DNA of 64,000 bases, taken from NCBI GenBank assembly GCA_043228905.1, contig JBHGNT010000015.1, forward strand, positions 5,146,001 to 5,210,000, written 5' to 3'. The first letter of the stretch is position 1. Each line of letters opens with the position of its first letter. A program made the position numbers and the translations under genes. This DNA comes from Azolla caroliniana (Eukaryota; Polypodiophyta). A model generated the notes under the pieces. The model searched no databases, was not told the origin of the DNA, and saw only the letters and a list, made by a program, of their open reading frames with translations. This document shows, piece by piece, positions 11,815-20,242 of the stretch.

Positions 11815-13599
11815 TCAATCTATTATTGAAAATGCTTTGAAAAGTTCTAGCTTTGCTTGAGTAATTTCGGATGGTGTTCCAACTATAGGAATGCCATCTA
11901 CATATAGTGCTACCACTAACAACCGATTAGATGTATAATTATGTCTAATGTATATATTTGGTTTTGATAACAACCTAGAGTAGCCATGTGAGAGCATAAA
12001 ATTGTTAAATTTTTGAAACCATAATCTAGAAGATTGTTTGAGTCCATAAAGTGATCGATGTAGTCGACAAACATAGTTTGGTTGAGAGTGTGACTCAAGC
12101 CCAGGAGGTTGTGACATGTAGATTTCTTTTGGTAAATCACCATGTAGAAATGTCGTTTGTACATCCAAGTTATGTACCTCGAGCTCAAGAATGGTGGCCA
12201 GAGCCATTAGGAGTCGAAACAATGCCATGCAGAGAACGGGTGAGAATGTCTCAGAATAATCAAGTCCTTTGACTTGAGAAAAACCACGAGCTACAAGTTG
12301 AGCTTGGTAACGTGCAACAGTACCATCAGGGTTTAGTTTTCTCTTCAACACCCATTTGCATGAAATAGGTGAGCGTTCAGTTGGGAGTGGTACTAGAGTC
12401 CATGTTTTGTTGGCATCAAGAGATTCAAGTTCTTTTTCCATGGCCGTTTGCCATTCAACACGATCTGGACTTTGCAATGCCTTATTGATAGTTAAGGGAT
12501 CATTAGAGACGTCTGATGTGGTTGAGGGGGAACCAAGTGCCGAAAATGCAAAATCAGTTTCAAATTGATGGTCCGCAACAAGGGCATCTATTTTGTTTGT
12601 GTGCTCATAGAGATCTTGAATAGTATGAACTTTCTTTGGAGTGGATGTAGGGCTAAGTGAACTAGGTGATTTCGCAATGTCAGAACTATTTGTATGTTCT
12701 TCATATTGGTTAGTGGAATATGAAGTATTTCTACATCCTATTTTAATTCCTTTTGCATCCTTGTGGCCAATGGTTTTATCCTTGCCATTAAGGTGTGAGG
12801 ATCCTCGTAATGGAGTAATGAGATGTTTGCTAGGATGGGAACATGAATAATCAATGTGTGTTAGTGGTGTTCTGTCTAAAGGTTTTTCCTTATGAATATT
12901 TAGGTGATTGTTAAGCCTCTTTCTAGTTTGGGTAGGAGTAGTGTTTAAAATTGGGGCATGTACATCAATTTGTTTTGAATGTTTGGTTACTTGAGGCGAT
13001 AAGTTAGAGTTATCGGTTGAATGTGAAACTTGTGGGAGGGCCTCTAGAGGTGAGGACATTAGTGGAAAAGGGTTAATTGGCATATGGTCAATTGTGACTT
13101 GTTGAATTTCCGAGGACGTTGGCAGAGCCCGCCAAGAATTAGTAGGTGATACTATTACTTCTTTGTTGGATTCGGTGTTGGACATGGTAGTCCTGTCTTG
13201 TATCTTTTCATCTCCACGGTGTGGGTGAGGATTAGATATTAGTTTATCTTCATGAAATATCACTCTTCGACTAAATAGAAATCTTTTGGATTTTGGGTCA
13301 TATAATCGATAACCCTTATAGCCATGAGGTTCGCCATACCCAACGAATATTGTGCGAACCGCATGATTATCTAATTTTGATTGAGTGTCTAAAGGTACTA
13401 GTGCATATGATGGACATCCAAAGATACTTAGATTTTCATAATTTGGATTTTTTCCAAACCACAAGGAAAATGGAGTTGTTCTAATTGATCTACTATATAT
13501 TCTATTGAATATATAACAAGCGGTTGAAACAACCTCTTCCCAATATGTTCTGGGAAGGTTTGCAACGGCAAGCATGCAACGAGTGGCATCCATATACAA
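11815..13599 (-). pseudogene. copia integrase C-terminus and reverse transcriptase with altered catalytic motif
   Basis: A 594-codon frame. Residues about 1-110 are the integrase C-terminal part (TYWEEVVSTACYIFNR, FGCPSYALVP, FVGYGEPHGYKGYRL). A long variable linker follows, then the reverse transcriptase (EWQTAMEKELESLDANKTW, LVARGFSQVKGLDYSETFSP, VHNLDVQTTFLHGDL, YGLKQSSRLWFQKF). The catalytic YVDD box is YVDG here (VVALYVDGIPIVGT), which removes an aspartate required for polymerase activity. The frame stops soon after (FSIID). Confidence 0.9.
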
Positions 13600-13605
13600 C
13601 CGGTT

Positions 13606-14574
13606 TCATCGTTCAACCCTTGAATTGTGTTGAGGTGTATAAGGAATGGTAAATCGTTGTTGAATGCCATGGTTTTGGCAATAATTTTGGAATTGTTCAG
13701 ACTTGAATTCTCCACCATTATCTGATTGGAGTACTTTAAGGGGTAGGTCTTGTTGATTTGTTACAAGTTTATGATAGGATTTAAATTTCTCAAGGACTTG
13801 ATCACTACGTTTTGTCCTTAGAAAGGTGACCATTGTGAGACACGTAAAGTCATTGATGAATGTTAGGAAATATACATTTCTAGATAGGGATGGGGTAGAC
13901 AAAGGGCCACATATATCTGTGTGTACTAATTGGAGGGGTTTAGTGGTGGTTGTTGGATGTGATGGAAATGGCGAGTTAGAGAGTTTTCCAAAGATACACC
14001 CTTCGCAAAGGGATAGTTTCGATTTACGAGGAAGAGTAAAACCAAGTGCGACATGTTGTCGGGCCATGTGAACCATTGTTTGATGGTTTAGGTGACCTAA
14101 TCGATAGTGCCATAGTAAGGTCGCATAGTTTGATGTGCTTGAATCATCTATGTGGTGTGCTTCTTTAGTAGGGACCACCGAGCGACCTAAAAGGTAAAGA
14201 CATCCTTGTCTCGGACAATTAACGACATAACCTCGGCCAGAGGGTGTCTTGTGATGAATGATATAGTATTTGTGGTAAAACTCGATCGACGTATTATCAT
14301 TTGTGAGTTTATTGACAGATATCAAGTTCTTTGCTATGTTAGGTATATAATAAACTTCATTGACTTCAATGAAGTTCCCATCAGAAAGTTCAAGATGGGC
14401 AGTCTGATGTCCAAGGGCATATTCAACCCCATTGTTCCCAAATCTCACTGGAAAAGGATGTTCTAAGGGCTTATAGTTTTTGAGCCATTCAACTATTGAG
14501 GTAAGGTGACATGTGGCACCTGTATCAAGAATCGACATTGAAGTGGAAGAGTTAATAAACGAAGTGAGGGCCAT
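13606..14574 (-). pseudogene. copia protease and integrase core
   Basis: The 322-codon frame begins near the retropepsin active site (SILDTGATCHLT). It continues through the GAG-pre-integrase linker with an H-H-C-C zinc site (HYRLGHLNHQ, CEGCIFGK). The integrase triad follows as D in VHTDICGP, D in LQSDNGGEF and E in HNSRVER. A TGA follows directly after VER, where an Arg or Lys normally stands, and separates it from the next ORF. Confidence 0.88.
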
Positions 14575-14992
14575 GAAGGCAATGAAGGAGTCTTCATTGT
14601 CCTCATTGGAATTTTGGTCACTATGACATATGTTATCATTTTGATCATAGTTATCATGTGATGCATTGTAAGATTGGTTTTCTTTATATGTTGTTTTCCC
14701 TTTGTTGTTAGAATGCCTATAACAATCTTTCGTTTAATGTCCACTCCTTTGACAATTTTTGCAAATGGATTTAAGGAACCTAGATTTGTTATGATCTCTT
14801 GAATCATTAAATTTGGAGGTTCGTGAATAAAATTTGGAGCTAGTAGGTTGGTATGTTTATCTAGGTTTATTGTAAGGTTTTGTATTGTATTTTGGATGTT
14901 TGATATAAAGTGCGGTGTGAGATGAGGAGGGTTGATTTATTGCCCTACGAAGTATGTTTTCTTGTGAGATTGATGCCACTAATGTTGACTGA

Positions 14993-15382
14993 TTATGATT
15001 TTGTGCTTATAAATGGTTGCCATGATGGGGGTAGGGTGGCTAACAGGAGGGTGGATTGAACGGAACTTGGCAAAATAAGTCCTGAAAGGATCGCATCATC
15101 AAGGTGAAGTCTCCAATTTTTGACAAATGTCTCAACATCATCATTTTCATTCATATTCATATTTAGTAATGTTTTTACATTGGCAACTTGGGACGTAACG
15201 TCTGTATGGAGGTAGTCAGCCTCTAATCTATCCCATATTTGTTTGGAGGTAGTCAAGGTTCTCACACTTTGCTTAAGTGTGTCCTCCATATGAAGGAGAA
15301 GTTCTAAGCGAGCGTTTAGATCACGTCGCTTCCACGTTTGCACGTTGAGTGCATTTGTGGGGTCATGAATGTTAGGGCACAC
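14993..15382 (-). pseudogene. copia gag fragment
   Basis: A 129-codon frame, with NALNVQTWKRRDLNARLELL, QIWDRLEADY, ENDDVETFVKNWRLHLDD and LLLATLPPSWQPF, matches plant copia gag (UBN2-type) proteins. Downstream a CCHC zinc knuckle can be read (CKNCQRSGH then TKDC, near 14730-14765) with a stop codon inside it, so gag is not intact. Confidence 0.8.
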
Positions 15383-15643
15383 GTCAGTTCCATCGACGAT
15401 ATTTAACTAATTATATTGTTCTAATATAATTTCCATGGTCATACGCCATGGTTGATAGTTTTTATCATTCAATTTTTCAATGTGATAAGTGCAAGATTAT
15501 ACCTGGGCGGCATTTGCCGCCACATTCGCTATCGGTCCCGTGTTTGACATTGTCGAAAATCGTTTCTTTAATTGACACGTTCGTTATTGACACCACGAAA
15601 AAAGTTCTTGGTGGGGTTTGGCTCCTTCACTGCTCTGATACCA

Positions 15644-15869
15644 TGTAGAAATTAAGAGATGGAAAGAGAGGGAGAGAGAGGGAGAGAAAGAAACTTTTAT
15701 TAATGGAGAATTGGTCTCTCTCTCTACAACCAACTGACCACAGAGAGAGAGATTGTCGTGGTTATAGGTGCACCCTATTTTTGGAGTGCACCTTTTCATA
15801 TCATTTAATATCCTTTGGTTGTGTCTATTTTTATATTTATTTATTGTAACTAATTAGTTTATTACAACA
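15644..15869 (-). repeat. 5' LTR of the copia element
   Basis: 226 bp, same termini as the 3' LTR with scattered substitutions and small length differences. The iMet-type primer-binding site lies directly against it at 15632-15643. Confidence 0.93.
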
Positions 15870-16180
15870 ATGGTGATTAGCATCATCATGAGGAGGATGA
15901 CCCAAATCAGGGGAAAGAGGGAACAGATGGAGGGTTGCAGGATAACTACTAGTGTCGCAAGCTTCTATGAGTAATGCTACCTTTTCATCTATTTTCATCA
16001 TCCTCAGTATTCTTGCCTTCATCATATCTGCGAATCAAAGAAAATTAGAGCCAAGAAACTATTGATTTCAGCTATAGCTGTTGCTTGGTCGGATTTGTTA
16101 ATTTTGTTTTGCCTGTGAATCAGAAGAATGAAATGAATGAGGCTATGAAGCTTTTCGTCCTGCATCTACGTTGCTGATAT

Positions 16181-16478
16181 TTTAGGGTTTGCCTTACGAC
16201 TTTGCAAGGAGTGCGGCTCGGTATACCACTAGAATATGGAGCATGTCCACTCGGTATACTGCCATGAGTTTTGTGGTTGTCTGGATGCTTCAAGCATTGC
16301 AAGTTAAGCGTGCTTGAGCCAGAACAGTACTGGGATGGGTGACCTCCCGGGAAGTCCTGGTTACTTCTACGATAGTAATGGGTTCGGGGGGACCCATTGC
16401 TATCAAGAGTGGACACGCTCCGTATTCGAGCGGTATACCGACCCGCACTCCTTGCAAAGCCGTAAGGCAAACCCTAAA
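16181..16478. mobile_element. 298-bp inverted-repeat element with a 5S-rRNA-like core
   Basis: The ends are inverted repeats of about 72 bp (16181-16252 and 16407-16478). Outer parts run TTTAGGGTTTGCC on the left and GGCAAACCCTAAA on the right, and the first 47 bp match with very few differences. The centre (about 16300-16358) is strongly 5S-like: AAGTTAAGCGTGCTTG, then CAGTACTGGGATGGG and TGACCTCCCGGGAAGTCC, i.e. the A-box to C-box region of the internal Pol III promoter. The first part of 5S is not recognisable. No clear target duplication. It is not a normal 5S gene and not the 5S-bearing Cassandra element, since TG...CA LTR ends are absent. A MITE-like element or rearranged 5S pseudogene are the options. 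Confidence 0.65.
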
Positions 16479-16479
16479 A

Positions 16480-17740
16480 AGTCAATGGTGGATGGCCGTG
16501 TCATGACTTTCTCCACACTTGTTCTAGAGACTTGGGCAGATGCGTCGGAAAGCAAACGTGAGACCCAAGACATGGAAGGTTGCGGTGAGGAAATGAAGGC
16601 CAAAACTAACACTGACAAAGAAGAGAGAAGCATGATCGAAGCTTGTTCGATCAAGAGGATCAATGGGTACGAGGCTCATGAGATTGAAGAGATAGCCACG
16701 AAAAACAACATCGAGTCGGAGATGGCTATGAACGAGTCGATGGCGGATGGTCATGTGGAGACTTTCCTAACACTTCATCTAGAGACTTCGGTAGTTGCGT
16801 CCGAGAACCAACGTGAGACGAAAAGGAAGAGAAGGACCAAGCTAATACAACCAATGACGATGGCCACATTTTCTCCACACTTGTTCCAGAGACTTGGGCA
16901 ATTGTGTCCGAGAACCGATGTAAGACCCAAGAGACGGGAGGTGATGGCGAAGAACCGAAGGTCGAAACTAATACATGTGACGAAGAGAGAAGCATAATAA
17001 AGGATTTCTCAATAAAAAGGATCGATGGGTACAAGCCCCATGAGTTTGAAGGAATAGCTATGGAAAATGGCGTCAAGGCGAAGATGGTGGATGATCATGA
17101 AGAGACTTTCCCCACAAAGGTTCTTGAGACTTGGGCATTAACCAATGTAAGACCCAAGAGACAGAAGGTGGCGGCGAAGAAACAAAGGCCAAAGCCAATG
17201 CGGACAACCATAAGGTGGAAGCGGCTAAGGGTAGCACGACAAAGACAAACTATGAAAACCTATGGATCCCTCCACACTCGTTCGAGAGACTTGGGCATTA
17301 ACCGATGTAAGACCCAAGAGAAGGATGGTGGCGGCGAGGAAGCAAGGGTTGAAGCTAGTGCGTGCAACAAGGAAGTCATGGTCAACTCCAAAGTATATCA
17401 CGAAAGTAGAAAAAGTGAGAAGCATGAAATGTGTTCACTTAAGGACCTCGAGATGAGCATGCAGTTAAAGAATGAACGACTAAGAGTACTCAAAAATAGT
17501 ATTTCGATAAGGCCTTTGAAAGGCATCCATGGAACAAGAAAGGATGATAAAAGAAAGTTAGATGACCAAGGAGATGGCCGAGATGAAGGTGGCACATGCA
17601 TAAGGAGTGAAGCATTATGCTCTAGAGGAGCAAAGAGAGCCATGATAATCGGTCATGGAAATGCAAAGACTAAACGAAGAATATGGTGGATCCGATGGCA
17701 ATGGCGGTTCGGGTACATCGATGAAAAAGTAAAGTAATCA
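16480..17740 (+). pseudogene. Decayed repetitive ORF region, unknown function
   Basis: Two overlapping plus-strand frames (to 16997 and 16904-17737) contain about five irregular copies of one motif: roughly D-G-H-x-x-TF-x-T-L-V-L-ETWA-x-x-SEN-x-x-KTQE-x-GGGEE-x-KVETNT, then DEERSMI and SIKRI-x-GYE-x-HE. Copies start near 16488, 16741, 16858, 17086 and 17262, and frame changes separate some. The composition is Lys/Glu-rich and hydrophilic. No known domain is recognised. A gypsy-like polypurine end lies directly downstream (17745-17843), so this may be the variable internal region of a non-autonomous element. Confidence 0.4.
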
Positions 17741-17744
17741 AAAG

Positions 17745-17843
17745 AGGAACCTCACTACAATTGGCACATACCGGTGGGTGTGTAGGTTTGGTGGGGGTGA
17801 ATGTTGTGTGGTTTTTCACACACGATATGAAAACCGCACGACA
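17745..17843 (+). mobile_element. 3' end of a gypsy-type element in plus orientation, with a 42-bp LTR-like terminus
   Basis: The stretch TTGGCACATACC...GGTTTGGTGGGGGTGAATG matches the conserved 3' ends of elements A (complement of about 20094-20135) and B (complement of 27370-27420), including the purine-rich tract. It is followed by 42 bp (17802-17843), TGTTGTGTGGTTTTTC to GCACGACA, matching the start of the B LTR but ending after one near-palindrome. It then abuts the snRNA-unit fragment. Confidence 0.6.
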
Positions 17844-18145
17844 ACGTCAATCTACCCACTCACTATTAGTGGTTCACTTTAACCTCATCCATGTTTAGCC
17901 CCTTCACGTTTCTGTTCATATCGATAGATCACACATCACACGCTCCAACCTCACCTACCTTCTCCTTCTTGTAATTAATTTAAGTACAACGGCTAGAGGG
18001 AAACCATGTGTGTCATGACGTAGAACCGTGCATGAATGGCCATGGGTTTCCGAAGCTATAGAATAACAAAGGAGGGAAACACCGCTGTGATGTCCATGTA
18101 CAACCAACAATCCTTGAGCACTGGCCGAGACGTGAATCCACGCGT
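17844..18145. repeat. Isolated fragment of the U1/U2 repeat unit spacer
   Basis: It matches 41311-41622 of the array (and the same phase of every unit), with one 9- to 10-bp gap and about 17 substitutions. About ten of these are C-to-T or G-to-A at CpG sites of the array unit. It holds no snRNA gene. Its right end, CCACGCGT, is where retrotransposon A begins; the next unit bases reappear on the other side of A at about 40351. Confidence 0.9.
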
Positions 18146-20096
18146 TGTCGCAAAGTTTCGCGCGCTTGTGTTACTTGGGCGGGACCACGGGGGTCTTGGA
18201 CTAGGGAGTACTCAAGGGATAGAGAAGAACCCAGGTTTGCTTTATGAAAATACTACATCCCGACCCCTTCCCGAGCAAGGGCTCGTTGCCCTTTGTTTTG
18301 TAAGGCCGGTGGCTCTCGTTGATCACCGCACGAGCCATAGTGATCAAACGGGTACAAGCAAGATGAGCACGCAAGATGAACGCAGAAGGGGACGATAACA
18401 CAAACACGAATGCCCGTACGTCTTTATGAGGAGGAGAGGTGCATGGGCAAGCCTGAACGCTCCCTCGTCACAAGACGACCGAACATACAAGGAAGTCACA
18501 AACACACGTACAAATGCTCGTACGTCTTTATGAGGAGGAGAGGTTCATGGGCACGCCCGAAACGCTCCCTCGTCACAAGACAACCGAACATACCAGGAAG
18601 ACACAAACACACACACAAAATGCTTGTACGCCTTTATGAGGAGGAGAGGTGCATGGGCAAGCCCGAACGCTCCCTCATAATGAGACGACTGAACGTAGAA
18701 GGAAGACACAAACACACACACAAAATGCTCGTACGGCTTTATGAGGAGGAGAGGTGCATGGGCAAGCCCGAAACGGTCCCTCGTCACAAGATGACCAAAA
18801 GTACAAGGAAGACACAAACACATTCACAAATGCTCGTACATCTTTATGAGGAGGAGATGTGCATGGGCACGCCCAAAACGCTCCCTCATCACAAGACGAT
18901 TGAACGTACAAGGAAGACACAAACACACGCACAAATGCTCGTACACGTTTATGAGGAGGAGAGGTGCATGGGCAAGCCCGAAACGGTCCCTCTTCACAAG
19001 ACGGCCGAGCGTACAAAGAAGAAAAAAACACACTCACAAAATGCTCATATGCCTTTATGAGGAGGAGAGGTCCATGGGCAAGCTCGAAACAGTCCGTCGT
19101 CATAAGACGGCCGAACGCACAAGGAAGACACAAACACACACACAAATGTTTGTACGTCTTTATGAGGAGGAGAGGTGCATGGGCACGCCCGAAACGCTCC
19201 CTCGTCACAAGACGGCTGAACCTACAAGGAAGACACGAACAAAGAAACAAGGAAAGAAAGAAACACGAATAATATCGGCCAAAGAAATAAATACGGGTTT
19301 GATTCCAACGCACGAGAACCCTTTATAAAATAGGGTTTGATTACAATGGCAACTTATAGTTAACCACAAGCTCAATCAAAACATAAATACTAAATGCACT
19401 TAGATACAAGAGCAAATCCGAACACAGCGAAGATGAACACACGAGCACCACCAAAACGCCAATCCCAACGAACCACGACCACCCGAATGGCGAGCACATG
19501 GGCTCGCAACGACGAACCAACGAAGCTTGGGCTCATGAGCACTTGGAGTGCCGATGCGATGAAGACGAGCACGTGGCGATGGGGGGATGAAGGGGTATGA
19601 GATGAAGAGAAGTGGTGAATAAGAAGATGAAGAGCTCCGAAGGAAAAATGACGATAGTCTCCTCCTTCCAAAACGTCCTCCCCAAATGAGTCCCCTTCGA
19701 TCTCCTTTTATAGGAAAAAAAGAAGGGAGGTTCGCTAATTTTGTCTTCAATGAAAAAGGAATAAAATTCCTTAAATCACGTTGCATTGTAAGACTAGATT
19801 TGAACCATGCACCTCTAGCTAGAAGTCAATGTGACTATCCACTAACCCATTAACTCTCTCTTATATAATATATAATTCTATCTCTATAAATTCTTGCCTG
19901 TCTCCCCTCTACCTTTTATCTCTCCTCTCTCTTACTTTTTGCACGAGCTTCTATACATCCTTCCCACCTTTTCTTTTCCCTTTTATTTTGCATATGCACA
20001 ATTAATCGCCTTTGTGTGCACACACATTGCACATGCACATTTTGGCCCCCCCCCTTTCGCCGGTTTTTCCCACTCTCGAGCACGCCACATCATGAC
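18146..20096 (-). repeat. 3' LTR of element A
   Basis: Starts TGTCGCAAAG on the plus strand and ends near CGCCACATCA. It includes a 105-bp minisatellite (18426-19250), a tRNA-like or SINE-like stretch near 19785-19855, and a C-rich run at 20046-20054. It pairs with the split LTR at 36290-37826 and 40173-40345. Confidence 0.85.
18426..19250. repeat. 105-bp minisatellite in the LTR of element A (about 8 copies)
   Basis: Units start near 18426, 18530, 18636, 18741, 18846, 18951, 19057 and 19162, each with ATGAGGAGGAGAGGTGCATG and, later, CCTCGTCACAAGACG and AAGACACAAACACAC. The period is close to 105 bp, a multiple of three, so long but meaningless open frames appear on both strands. Confidence 0.92.
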
Positions 20097-20242
20097 ATCC
20101 ACCCCCACCAAACCGCACATTCTCTGGTATGTGCCAAGAATGGCGGGCTGAGAGTGGTCAATAGTTCATTTCCTCCTCCTCATTGACCCCGTGTCTTGTT
20201 GTTTGCTCGCCTTTATCTTCGTTAAGGTCATCGAGGTTTGGT

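Larger units (their letters stand above)
10678..15869 (-). mobile_element. Structurally complete Ty1-copia retrotransposon (5,192 bp) inserted in the B3 paralogue
   Basis: It has two TG...CA LTRs (10678-10905 and 15644-15869), a 5-bp target duplication ATGGT on both sides (10673-10677 and 15870-15874), and a primer-binding site TGGTATCAGAGC (complement of 15632-15643) matching the initiator-Met tRNA end used by most plant copia elements. A purine tract ATGGGAGGC sits beside the 3' LTR. The coding order on the minus strand is gag, protease, integrase, reverse transcriptase, RNase H, as in copia. Stops and frame changes break the polyprotein, and the LTRs differ at many sites, so this is an older insertion. 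Confidence 0.95.
9899..16025 (-). pseudogene. Disrupted paralogue of the B3-domain gene
   Basis: The start codon at 16025 and the first about 50 codons (MMKARILRMMKIDEKVALL to DDANHH) match copy 1. The frame is then cut by the copia element at 15869/10678. Beyond it the gene resumes with the His-rich region, basic stretch and B3 domain (VFKKKLTSSDVSCQQEQLLM, GSYVLKGK). Inside the B3 domain the TGG (Trp) codon of copy 1 is TGA here (about 10016-10018), so the domain would be truncated even without the insertion. After that stop the same frame continues RSFRDFKHLNVGDTIVIS to a stop at 9899. The product is not expected to be functional. Confidence 0.85.
9427..16176. repeat. Segmental duplication, copy 2, split by a copia insertion
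   Basis: The two outer parts (9427-10677 and 15875-16176) together match copy 1 at 3995-5590. The copy ends at GCTGATAT, where the 298-bp 5S-core element begins. The middle is the complete copia element 10678-15869. Confidence 0.85.

Noticed and set aside
16300-16358. A functional 5S rRNA gene
   Set aside because: Only the promoter half of 5S is recognisable; the 5' part is replaced and it is embedded in inverted repeats.
16181-16478. Cassandra (5S-bearing TRIM element)
   Set aside because: No TG...CA LTR ends, no second LTR and no primer-binding site; the ends are inverted, not direct, repeats.
18426-19250. CRISPR-like look of regularly spaced repeats
   Set aside because: The units are contiguous 105-bp minisatellite copies without unique spacers, in a plant retrotransposon LTR.
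18410-19313. Long open frames on both strands (about 210 codons) through the 105-bp repeats
   Set aside because: A repeat period divisible by three without stops creates them automatically; both strands are open equally and no known domain is present.
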